Shown here: positions 32,541 to 43,393 of the stretch, one piece after another
Position numbering within the stretch: position 1 is the first letter of the stretch
Layout of the letters: each line of letters starts with the position of its first letter
Source of the DNA: Perognathus longimembris pacificus
Taxonomy: Eukaryota; Chordata; Mammalia; Rodentia; Heteromyidae
Reading direction: 5' to 3'
Assembly: GCF_023159225.1 (NCBI RefSeq)
Contig: NC_063161.1
Coordinates: 121,682,958 to 121,746,957 of the forward strand
DNA length: 64,000 bases
Position numbers and translations under genes: made by a program
The notes under the pieces: model-generated
Seen by the model: the letters and a program-made list of their open reading frames with translations, nothing else
Database searches by the model: none
Told to the model about the DNA's origin: nothing

Positions 32541-34567
32541 TACTTAGCATTGTTCTTCATGCTCTGTTTTTTTGCATATCATTGCCTTGCATTATCTTGG
32601 GTGGTATATTTATGGGTTTTCTTCCTTTCTACTTCTCCTAATCTCTTTGACTGATCACTATTTCTTTGTTCTAGAAAAAAGTTTATTTCTTTGTGCATAA
32701 GTGAATTTACTGGGAATTGTCACTGTGGTGAGAAAGGACTTACTTTCCTTAGAGCCACTAGAAAGGGGTCAACCCAAAGTAGTGAGATAAGAAGTAAAAT
32801 TATGTATCTTGGGTGCTCATTCTTCTGTCACTGTAAACATTTCCCAAGCCATCACCCAGGAGGAAGAACACCCAAAGCTATAGGTAGAGTCGGGACTGCA
32901 GCCTCAGCAATTTCACTTACAAGCCTTCACTACCCACTGTATGAATTACAGTGCCAGATTATCATCTTAACTGCGTTTAAATGATAATGATGAAATTCTG
33001 TAAATTGAGAAAAAAGTGGTTGGCTCTTAATTCCTAGGAGTTTCTAGGCCCAGTAGCTGCTGTTATTGGTTCCAGGATGATTGCTGATAATGTGGCAGCA
33101 CTTGGGCTCCTTTAAGTGCAATTGTTAGAACACTAAGAACCATCTAAATCCCCAAACCATTATGTTTAACTTAGACTAGGACTTCAATATGACATGGCCA
33201 ACTTGGGTTCAGGCAATAGATATGTACATCTAGTTTTTTAAAACACCCTTTTTGAAATAAGCCAGAAACAGGTTCTAAAGGTTATTAAAAGGTAAATCAG
33301 TGCCCTCTGTGTTGTCTCCCCACCTCTACCCCCCCTCGTCATAAGAAATTCCTACATAAGCAATACTGATAGATCCTTAGGATGCTACCTAACCAGTGAC
33401 CTTAACATTATGTCTCCAGAGCTTCTTTCATAGAGCTTTATGCAGAGCTTTATGTTTGTTTGAATTGTATGGTGCTCAATTCATATAAAGCATCAGTATG
33501 ACTATGAATGATCTTCATAAGATCAAGCAGCATGTTCTGGTTATAGTGAAGACTTTTAACTTCAGTTTAGATTAAGGTATGCTAACACATGCATGCAATA
33601 TTTGGAGTTGTTAACTATCCAGACCAGAAAGTACATGAAAATAAATAATTCGGATTTTCTATTAAAAAATCTCTAGAATTTTTTCCAGATAACCTGATAT
33701 CTCTAAGACTAATTTTTGTCTTGTAATATTGTGAAGACTAAATAATACATCATCGAAAATTTTCAGAGCCCAGAAATTAATTGAAAGGAAAAATAAGGTA
33801 TGAGTTAAAGAATAAATTTTACAGAGACCTGAGAGCTCTGGTGCATAAAAGCAATAATAGCATGGAATGGAATTTAATCAGAGATCGAGACATGTTTTTT
33901 TTAAAGCCTCACTTTGGTTTGCAAACCATTTCTATTCAACTGGTCAAATGAAAGCAAAGACACTAACTATCTGATATTTAATTTCTCAACTATGTGGAGA
34001 AATATTGCCTAGAGGATGTATTCTTGAGATTAGTAAAAACTTCTTGTATAACAACAAATGATTCTCCTTTCTTCCCCTCAAATTAGAATTAGGTGACTCC
34101 AGACCTATTCTTCAAAATGAGAATTGTAAACGCAGCTCTACCTATCTTCCTAGTCTATGTACTCTAGCCTCAATTTTCTCATTTATTAACTTGTGTTAGA
34201 ATCTACTCTAGATATTTCTAATTAAAAAAGATAAATTCATAATATCTATTTTTGAAGACAACAAACTAGGTGGTAGAGAGGAACCAAGACATGCAACACA
34301 AAAGTAGATTACTGATTGGAGAGTCTTACTACTTTCCCTCTATGACTTTCTTTTTATTTTCACAAATATTTACTTTGTTAACCTAAAATAAAAAGGAAAA
34401 AATTACAAGCAGGATCCCAGGGATGGTTAGGACGAGTTTACAATGTTGGGATTATATGGTACAGTATCTAGAAAATTTCAGATGCTTAAGGTTTGACATC
34501 AGCTTAGTCTTAAAGTGAATACGTGGCTAATGCTTTGACCACAAATATGACTCTGGTTTTCAAGCTA
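32541..34567. other. unannotated DNA
   Basis: About 2 kb without a recognised gene or repeat. A MIR-like trace may lie at about 34125-34235 ('tctagcctcaattttctcattt'). Confidence 0.45.
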
Positions 34568-34785
34568 GAATTTCTTTTTCTTTCTGTCGTTTGTGTGGCT
34601 TGAACTCTAGGCCTGGGTGCTGACCCTGAACTCTTCAGCTCAAGGCTAGTGTTCTACTAGTTTGAGCCACAGCACCACTTCCGGTTTTCTGGTAATTAGA
34701 GATAAGAGTCTCACAGAACACAACCCTCAGATCTCAGCCTCCTTAGTAGCTAGGATTTATACGCCTGAGCTATCAGCAACTGGTC
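34568..34785 (-). repeat. composite SINE: 7SL-like head plus Geo tail, minus strand
   Basis: Best preserved composite. The left part is the complement of the Geo monomer ('gcttgaactctaggcctgggtgctgaccctgaactc', 'ctcaaggctagtgttctac', TTTGAGCCACAGCACCACTT). The linker 'ggtaattagagataagagtctcac' follows, then 'ctcagatctcagcctccttagtagctaggatttatacgcctgagc', the complement of a 7SL-derived head. A T-rich tail complement is at the left end. Confidence 0.82.
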
Positions 34786-36777
34786 TTCCCCTTATTACTT
34801 TTAAAGGTTACAGGTGATTTGTTTTGTCCAATATGTCACAATTGGATTTGTGATCCTCATGAAGTAGATTCATATTACATATGACTGGTTTTTAAAAATC
34901 CCAGAAATAATATCATATGTTATGTCTTCTCAGCCCAATGTGTAGAAATTTTTTTAATTCATGCCATTACAAGTGATTCTTCTCTTCATTAGTAGGAGAT
35001 GTTTCCACTGTAATTTATTCCATTCCCTTTGACTTATTAGTCTTGAGACACCATAGCCCCTGTCTGGGTGGAGGACAGCTGTGAGGACTGGTAACATAAA
35101 GGGAGAAGGTATAACGTGTATCTACTGAAAATTTGGATCAGCCAGGAGCCAGTGCAGGGGAAGCTGAGGAGATAGGAAGGTTGAGAAGTGACTCTATCAC
35201 TTGCAAGATTTCATACCTTTCAAAGCATCCTCCCTCCCACCAGGAAGTGAACTGCCAAGTGTGATCTGGAAAGGTCTGAGAGCAACTGGCAGAGTAGCTT
35301 TGTGATTCAGTTATTCAATAGTCAGTGCATATTGCTGTGGCTGTTTGTTCCTCATCTTTCTAATGTACTTGGTGGATATTCCTGAGCATAGAACCTTGCT
35401 GACAAAACCTTGGGACTAACTTAACTAAAGCAAAAACTTTTCAGAAAATAATTCTTACAATGGTGACAGAAAGAAAGCAACCTACTTTGATGGAAAAGAT
35501 TTTTTTCTCACATTGCACACATTTCGCCATTTTTGCCAGTATTATGCTAAGGATAGCCTGTTTTTCCAGGCTATGTAGTTAAAGCATTAATTTGTTTTAA
35601 CTATTTTTTCATTGCATCTCTTGTATAGTTAACAAGCCTTTGTTGAGTATAATACGACATATAATCCAATCAACATCTATACTGACTACCAGCCACCAAA
35701 AAAGTATTGACTCAGATGCTGATCACATTTCATTTTTTGGTTCTAAACTCATTTGGCACTCCCCTTTGGAACCCCATTGCTACCAAAATAAATGGGAGGG
35801 TTGAAGAAAAAGAAACGTCTGGGAGCCCTTAGATCACTTCTCTTTTTGGGTTTAGTCTCTATGCTATGGGATGAGGACTTGAATGCCTGGGTGAAATGAA
35901 TTGCCCATTGCCCAGTTTTCTTTGGTTTATTTTTAGAAGATTCTCAAGTAAATGTCCTCCACAACACCATAAGACATGTGCCTGCTAGCTGAATGTGGAC
36001 TGGCTCATGAGGCTAGTGAAGAGCCAAATTTTACTGCATCCAGTTAGGCTTAGCATATTTGCCATTTCCCTCCTTGCCTGGTCAGAAGGAAGGTATAATT
36101 GACATCTGGGACGTTGGATTGATAATCCTCCGGGACTAAGACACAGGAATACTTGGAGCTGAGAACAGCAGTAATCATGTCCTACAGATCTAATCAAGCT
36201 TTGGTGTCCTGGAAAAGAGCCATCATACATCACATGTCTTCTGGATTGGAGGAGCACTCCAGTTAGAGTGGATGACTTGAGTCCCTGGTCTTCCTGTTAC
36301 ACTAACATTATAATTGTTTCTAATTAATGAGTTTACAGAATATTTAATCATTTCCATCCAGGCATTTGGTGACCCCATATCCAATTTCAAAGGCTGTATG
36401 TGTGTTGTAGGTCCTGTGTCTTTACTATAGCCAGCCTGAGGTCTTGGTGGGATTAGATCTTGAGTAGTAATAGCCTGATATTTAATTTATCTCTTCTGTT
36501 CATCCTAAATCTTCCTACTGTAGCCTTTCCAGTTGTATTTATCTCAATCCCTATACTGCTCTAAAATCTTAAAGTGCTATTTTTTTTTGAGATTTTTATA
36601 TCTGGTAGTAAAGCAGTCCTCTTCCCCTGAGTTACTTGCTATACAGCCTCCTGTGGGGCACAGGGTAACTGCTTTGATTTTAGTTCATGGCTTGTCATAC
36701 ATCAAAGTCAATGGTTTGAGGGTGTAGTATCTTGGTCACCCAGGACTCAAACTCATGACAATAAAGTCACCAGCACT

Positions 36778-36779
<2 letters not shown>
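34786..36779. other. unannotated DNA
   Basis: About 2 kb without a recognised gene or repeat. The 90-codon minus-strand frame at 35985-36257 has no family features. Confidence 0.45.

Positions 36780-36834
<55 letters not shown>
36780..36834. repeat. (CA)n microsatellite
   Basis: About 27 uninterrupted CA units, followed by ACCCCACCCCCCCAACC low-complexity sequence. Confidence 0.98.
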
Positions 36835-36836
<2 letters not shown>

Positions 36837-37199
36837 CCCCACCCCCCCAACCAACCAACAAACAAAAAACCTTGGGACTTGTGCAGTAACTCATAAGCGT
36901 TCTGGCCTGTAGCTATAAAAGGGTTCACGTCATCACCAGTAGTACGAATAAAAGGGTTTCCTCCTCACCCCGTTTGTTCTCTGACATACCATTCTTGTTT
37001 GCCTGTGTGGTCACCTTCTAACCTTTCTGTGGATCTGTGTTACTCTCGTTCACAGGTCCCCCAGACATCCTTTTAGGTCTAAGCATCTTATGCCAGGCTT
37101 CTGTAAGTTCCCTCCCTATCTTGTAGATAATTTTTGTTGTTGTTTCAACAGATAGCTTTTGGACTAAATACTTCAGGAAGGGAAAGAAGATAAAGAGAA
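36835..37199. other. unannotated; possible LTR-like promoter text
   Basis: Contains two similar words, CTATAAAAGGGTTCACG (36914-36930) and GAATAAAAGGGTTTCC (36946-36961), and a C/T-rich stretch. This could be a decayed LTR with TATA box, but no ends or duplications are visible. Confidence 0.3.
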
Positions 37200-37556
37200 A
37201 AGTCTGGCTTAGGTGTTCAGTGTTTCTTACGGGTACATGTGCTGAAAGGCTTGGTTGCCAGATTGTGGTGCTGTTGGGAAATGGTTGGATCTCTAAGAAG
37301 TGGAGCCAAATGGGAAAATTTTGGTCCCTCTCAGTTTGACATATTGGGAGCCCAACCACTTCCTGCCTCTCTTTGCTTCTTGGCATCCAAGAATTGAGTG
37401 TCTTTGTTCTACTTTTGTATGTGTTCCTTAACATGATCTCCTACTTTGCTGCTAGCCCAAAGAGATGAATGAGGTCCAGGGACCAGGAACTGAACCTTTC
37501 CTCCTTTGTAATTACTTCAGTTGTTTTTGACAGTGTTTGAAAGTTTAGTAACAACA
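37200..37556 (+). mobile_element. MaLR-type LTR, plus strand
   Basis: 'gtgctgaaaggcttggttgccagattgtggtgctgttggg', 'tctctaagaagtggagcc', 'cctgcctctctttgcttcttggc' and 'cctttcctcctttgtaattacttcagttgtttttgacagtg' follow the MaLR LTR consensus in order, to its end near 'tttagtaacaac'. The 138-codon minus-strand frame over 37018-37434 is antisense to it and not a gene. Confidence 0.75.
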
Positions 37557-40199
37557 ACAACAAAAATGAAAAGAAAGGGGGAAAGAAGAGAAAGACAAGC
37601 ATTTGTGTTTGTATAAGAAAATTTGTATACGAATTAGAATATGAGAGAAGGCAATCATCGTCCTGATTATTTTACATTTTGGCTTTAACTTATTTTTCAT
37701 GGAGCTAGTTAAGTGAATTGGCATGTTGAGGGAAATAAGTCTGGCTGCTAAAATTAAGACCCATGAGCTAAATGGTTATCTGGATAGATAGCCCTCTAAC
37801 TGCATGCCAAAGACATCAAATATTGATCAAGATGAATTAAACTTATCAATTGTTATACTGAATTGAAACTCTTTGTAGAACTACTTAAGGAGCATTTAAA
37901 AACTGGAAAAATAATAAACACCTCTTTAACATTTTAGAGTTGGAATATTAAAAATTAATTATCTTCTACTCTACTAATTCTTTAAATTGTGCTCAAAATG
38001 GTTATTTTTAAAAATAAAGCAGAACCTATACCTTAATTTGCGCATAAATGAAGTTGAATAAGGGCCCATATCTTTGGGACTAAGCTTGGAAGGCTCATGG
38101 AGTCCTTGGTGCTCTGATAGTTCTGGCCTGTTCTGGAAAGTAGGTCACGTTTTCTGCCCAGCTCAAATTTTTATGATAGCCCTAGGAAGGACAACATTGG
38201 TACAAAATGACTTAGATTTCCTGACCACAGATAATTCAGCAGGAGGTTACCCTTTGGCTTACAAGCAGCCAATTAGATTCTCTCTCCCAGGAATTAGGAT
38301 TTGAGGCACAGTTACTGGAGCTCGTTCTTTCTAGGGCACTTAAACAAGCTGTGGCCTCTACAACCGGTGGTGACTCACACGAAACTATATCAGATGTGAA
38401 GTTAGTTTGTAAAGGAAAAGAATAAGAGACAGTTAGAGAAAAGTAGGAATAAAACTCCCTGGAACCCCAGGGAGTTGCTACATTGATTCTGGCTGACTTT
38501 GGATTTCTTTGTTACTCCTTTTTCATGAAGTTCAATGACACTTTCCTGCAATTTCCCAACAATGCTTCCTCTCTCTGCATATAACACAATATGGCTGTGT
38601 TTCTCTTCCATACAACCAGGTAATTCTCAATTAAGAAAATCATCTTAGGTATGAGCAACACCTGAACCACATTTATGTGGAGGCCATCTTCTCAATGCTC
38701 CAATAGCACCATGATTGATTATAGTTCCATGTTATTTCTTGGCTGCATGGACAATTTTCTAAGAGAATTGGCAAGTTCAAAGGCTGTTGGTTTGGGAAGC
38801 AGTTTATTTATCTTCTCATTCTTACCATGCATGAAATCCTGCCTAATATTTTATTTGTTCCTCTAAAGATAAATGTTGCAATAATGAAGGCTGCCTTTTA
38901 AATTTTATTACTTTATATACTTTTGTAAATGTTCTTTGAACCTTTCTTCTATTTATTCTCTTCAATTCAGAGCCTTAATGAAAAAATCTCATAAAGTTCT
39001 TATGAAACAATAGTTTAACAAATTAATGGTTTATAAGATTCTTTTAGGCTATACTTTGCCGTGATAGATTCTTATTAACAAACAAAAACATATACGGGGA
39101 TTGCAACAATATTGTAAGCTCGATCTGTCATTACTTATTGAGCAGTTTTCCAATTCCTCAAACATTATTTCCTCAGAAGCAAATGAAACAATAATTCCTT
39201 GTCAGACAACATTTTACCAGTTTCATAGAGAGTTAGGAAAAATACATATTTCAGTATTAGCAGTGTGATCTTTGCTTAGTTACATGCATTATTTCAGCTA
39301 CTTTGATTATTATGCTAAAGTTTTGGACTGAGTTAACTAAGACAAGAATCATACTAATAGCAACACAGACATTTTGCTGTGGTGCATGAAGAATTTCATT
39401 CCTACATTAATAAATCACATCTTTGGAAACACCATGCTTGTCATTCATGGAAGACTAAAAAATTCAAGTTCAAATAATAATTTCCAAATATCAGTACATG
39501 GGAAGAATGTGCTTGGAGAGTGACAATATTTAGGTGTTTGTAATTTGGAGGTAGAAGTTCCACAGTATTCAACAGAGGAATGTAACCCCTGCAATTTCCC
39601 TCTGTCTTTCTAATAAAGAATGATATAAATAAGAGGAGAGTGCTCTTATTTCTGAAGAGGAAAAGTTGGAACAGGAGAATTTTGTGGATATACCATGCTT
39701 TATTACTCCAGTCTTTTTCCTTCCTTGCTGAGAAATATATGGGTGTATTTTAACTTTTGTTAAAGTTTGGAGTTATACCTAAGGCAAGAAGGGTATTTAC
39801 TTATTAGAATTTTCCATCAGGAGATGAAGCTTTCTTTAGAATATTTAAGATTATATAGGATAAGGTAGAGACACAGCAAATGTGAAGCGAAAAATAAGAC
39901 TTTTCCTCTTCCTTTCCCATTCTCTACAATTTCCCTGTGACAGAAAGAAAAAGATAAAGGGAAAGAAAAGTCCCACAAATCCCAGCATATTTACCAATGA
40001 GGCTGTAGACAGCAAGACCATCTGTGTCTATCTCACCAAGGAGCCAATAGAAGAATGTACATATGAAGCTTCCCATAGGAGAGGCAGCAGATGGAAGTGT
40101 CACACATGGATTTCTGAAGTCTTGGGTATTGAATAGGATGGATCTGATTTATGTAGATATGCTGACTTACTATCTTCCCAAATCAATTGCCATGATGTG
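37557..40199. other. unannotated AT-rich DNA
   Basis: About 2.6 kb without a recognised gene or repeat, apart from the 10-bp-arm hairpin at 38453-38476. The frames at 38074-38304 and 39882-40136 show no recognisable family. Confidence 0.45.
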
Positions 40200-40545
40200 G
40201 ATGTAGTTGTTCTCTCAAGATTCATGTTTGCCAATATGATACTAGGAAGATATGATGAGACTTAAATGGGCACAGTTTAATGCGACTTTAGGTTATTGGG
40301 GGAATTTCCCCAGGAAAGAGTTGCACTCATTGTTATATAAAGGCTGGGATTAAATAGTAACTGAGTGTAGTCCTTGAAAAGTGCTGAAGCTTCCTGTTTC
40401 ACTGCTGTCACCTCCTCTTACGTGTGATGCCACCAACTGTAATGCCATCCTTCATGAGGTCCTTATTAGAGCAGAGTTGATGCCTCTGAACCTTCAGAAC
40501 TATGAACTGAATAAAACTCTGCTTTAAGTTTCCCAGCCGCTGTTT
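40200..40545 (+). mobile_element. MaLR-type LTR, 5' part, split by an L1
   Basis: 'cttacgtgtgatgccaccaactgtaatgccatccttcatgagg', 'tctgaaccttcagaactatgaactgaataaaactctgc' and 'aagtttcccag' are the 3' third of an MST/MLT1-like MaLR LTR, including its AATAAA. The LTR is cut at about 40545 by a minus-strand L1 and resumes at about 41793. Confidence 0.75.
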
Positions 40546-41792
40546 CCTTTTTAAATTTAATTTTATTGTAAAGGTGATGTACAGAGGGGTCACTGTTATA
40601 TAAGTAAGATAATGAGTATATTTCTTTTCAAACAGTGTTACCACTTCATTTTCTCGCACTTTCTCTCCCCCAAATTTCCTTCCCCCAAAGTTTATTTCCA
40701 ATATAGTGTTGAGTTAGTATCACTGTTGCTTTGGTTCACTCTTTGTCCCAGCATTGTTTTGATTCCTCTTTTCTTCCCCAAATCAGATAAATCTATATAC
40801 AAAACAAAGGGCACCAAAGTTAGAAACAGTGACCATAGGGAATAAACCAGAGGAGAAAAAAATGAAAGACAAAAGAAATAACTGCAAACAGTACACTACA
40901 AAAGAAGAAAAACTAAACAATAGCAACAACAAAGACACCCTCTTGTTTCCACAATATTGAGATCATTTTGATTACATAGTTTTATATAGTCATATGTACA
41001 GAGCGATTGGGCTATTGTGAACCTCTGCTAGGACTATCCTATGCATATACTAATTATTACAGATGAGGGGAAACATGGAGCCTATGTTTCTTTGGATCTG
41101 TCTTCACTTAATGTGATTTTTTCCATTTCCCTATGAATGAGGTGATGTCATTCTTTCTGATGGAAGCATAGAAATTCCTCGTGTATATATACCACATTTT
41201 ATTGACCCATTCATCTACTGAGGGACATCTGGGTTGATTCCATATCTCAGCGATGATAAATAATGTTGCAGTGAACATAGTTGTGCTGATAGCTTTAGAG
41301 TGGCCTTGTTGGTAATCATTTGGGTAAATGACCAGAAGTGGAATTGTTGAGTCATAGGGGAGCTCCAGTTTTAGCCTTCTGAAGAATCTCCATTCTGCTT
41401 TCCAGGGTAGTTGAACAAGTTTACATTCCCACCAACAGTGTAGCAGCATTCTCTGTTAGCTACATCCTTGCCAGCCTCTAACTAACTATTATTGTTAGTT
41501 TTCTTGATAATAGCCATCCTAATTGGGGTGAGGTGTAATCTCAATGTGGTTTTGATTTGCATTTCTTTTATGGCCCAAGATGTAGAACATTTCTTTATGT
41601 CTATTGGCCATTTTTATTTCCTTTCCAGAGAAGTTTCTTTTTAATTATTTAGCCCAATTATTAAAGGAAGCTTGTTTCTTTGAGGATTTGTTTTTGAGGT
41701 GTTTAGTTTTGAGCTCTAAGTATTTTTTTGTGTATATTTGATATGAGACTTTTGTCTGTTGTATAGCTAGTGAAGATCTCCCAATCTGTGCA
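40546..41792 (-). pseudogene. L1 ORF2 C-terminus and 3' UTR, minus strand (copy F)
   Basis: Uninverted, 5'-truncated L1. Read on the minus strand: a broken ORF2 start with DWEIFTS-like and ISNIYTK-like stretches (about 41790-41700), the Cys/Trp block near 41470-41430, then a 113-codon open frame (41108-41449) with [48 protein letters not shown] and FYASIRKNDI. The 3' UTR follows. Its 3' UTR text resembles copy A more than copies C/G, suggesting an older subfamily. Confidence 0.9.
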
Positions 41793-41832
41793 GTCTCAGT
41801 TATTTTTAAGAGCAATGAAAGTCTGAATAATA
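41793..41832 (+). mobile_element. MaLR-type LTR, last part after the L1 insertion
   Basis: 'ttatttttaagagcaatgaaagtctgaataatac' matches the last bases of a MaLR LTR ('tattttgttatagcaatgaaaatggactaatac') and continues the LTR broken off at 40545. Confidence 0.62.
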
Positions 41833-42085
41833 CATTAATTCTATACACTTTGAGTTAGACCAGCATCTCAAGCCAAAATGGAATACAAGCTCCCTATGAA
41901 CAGTTGATAGCAAATAGCACTGTGCCTCCCCTTTACTTATCAACATAAATAAGAGGAGAAAAGGAAGTAAGGAGAAGGAATATATTTTTCTATTCTATAC
42001 CATACTCAACTCTGAAGCAATGTACTAGACAAGTTTGAAATTTAATCCTGATGAAAACTCAGTAAAATGACTTTAAGAAGTTTAG
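41833..42085. other. unannotated gap
   Basis: No recognisable feature. Confidence 0.5.
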
Positions 42086-42312
42086 GCACTGGTGGTTCAC
42101 TTTGCAATGCTAGGTACTTAGGAGACAAATTTAGAGAGGATCATGGTTCAATACCAGCCACCCAGAAGATTATCAGCTATTACAAGAAAGTTAAACAGGA
42201 GGTCATTTTAGCTCTAAAATAACCCAAGCAAAAGAACTGGTGTTGTGGCTTAAGTGGGAGAGCATCTGCCTAACAAGTGTAAAGCCGTGAGTTCAAACTT
42301 CAGTATTGCCAG
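42086..42312 (+). repeat. composite SINE: 7SL-like head plus ID-like tail
   Basis: Head: 'ggcactggtggttcactttgcaatgctaggtacttaggagaca' and 'gaggatcatggttcaataccagcc' (7SL/B1-like). Tail: 'actggtgttgtggcttaagtgggagagcatctgcctaacaag' and 'agccgtgagttcaaacttcagtattgcc' (ID-type A and B boxes). Unlike the other composites, the tail lacks the internal Geo spacer. Confidence 0.75.
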
Positions 42313-42667
42313 CTCTTCAAATAGCAAGACTGAGGAGACTGATATAATACTAATTATGAATTTTAATATGCATATGTACTTACAACTATTAAAGATCATA
42401 AAAATGATGACCCCCAAAATAAGTAAAATGAAAGGCAGAGAGAAAAGAAAAAATAATATTTTGCATTAAGAGAAATAAAGCCTATGTTTGTTTATGACTA
42501 AGTTGCTAACTTTAAATTTTACTGTGACATTGTCTGGTTGCAAAACTATAAGATAATGGTCTTTGCTAAACTAAGATAAAGCCACGCTGGCTAAAATTTG
42601 AATCACTTTGGCCATCTACCTCAGTCAAAACCTTGACTTCACCAATGGTTACCTTCTGAGGAAGACA
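42313..42667. other. unannotated gap
   Basis: AT-rich, no recognised feature. Confidence 0.5.
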
Positions 42668-42681
42668 AAAATCAGTAAACA

Positions 42682-42890
42682 CTGGGCTGGGGATATAGCC
42701 TAGTGGCAAGAGTGCCTGCCTCGGATACACGAGGCCCTAGGTTCGATTCCCCAGCACCACATATACAGAAAACGGCCAGAAGCGGCGCTGTGGCTCAAGT
42801 GGCAGAGTGCTAGCCTTGAGCGGGAAGAAGCCAGTGACAGTGCTCAGGCCCTGAGTCCAAGGCCCAGGACTGGCCAAAAAAAAAAAAAAA
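42682..42890 (+). repeat. IDL-Geo SINE, young CpG-rich subtype
   Basis: Intact dimer with a good B box (GGTTCGATTCC), the diagnostic words CCTCGGATACACGAGG, GAAGCGGCGCTGTGG and TTGAGCGGGAAGAAGCC, and an A tail of about 19. The 14-bp duplication AAAATCAGTAAACA lies at 42668-42681 and 42891-42904. Retained CpGs and long tail suggest recent insertion. Confidence 0.95.
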
Positions 42891-43154
42891 AAAATCAGTA
42901 AACAGCAGATTATCTACCTGAAGAAGAAAGATTTATTGGGGTTTCCCATAGTGAGAAACACAGATATGTTTCACAGAATCTCTGTGCTTCTTCCTTCCAA
43001 AGGGAAAGGAAAATAGCATTTCTTAGAGGCAGGTATTTTTCCTTCCTTAAGAGCTTAAAAGGAACTGCATAAAAGCTATGACTGCATTTAGGTCAGATTG
43101 CTCACATATGAATACATTTTGTTTTCTTCTAAATTTGAAGTCACTACACTTCTT

Positions 43155-43381
43155 TTTTTTCTTCTTCTTCTTCTTTTTTTTTTTTTTTTGCCAGTCCTGA
43201 GCGCTGAACTCAGAGCCTGAGCACTGTCCCTGGTTTCCTTTTACTTAAGGCTAGCACTCTACCACTGGAGCCACAGCGCCATTTCTGGCCGTTTTCTGTA
43301 TATGTGGTGCTGGGGAATCGAACCCAGGGCTTCATATATATGAGGCAAGCTCTCTTGCCACGAGGCCATATTCCCAGCCCC
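43155..43381 (-). repeat. IDL-Geo SINE, minus strand
   Basis: T-rich run (43155-43189, with CTT units), then the complement of the Geo half and the IDL half to TATTCCCAGCCCC. Imperfect duplication ACTACACTTCTT (43143-43154) / AGTACACCTCTT (43382-43393). Confidence 0.93.
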
Positions 43382-43393
43382 AGTACACCTCTT

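Noticed and set aside
37018..37434. 138-codon minus-strand frame
   Set aside because: Half of it is antisense to a MaLR LTR; no domain, no splice or promoter context.
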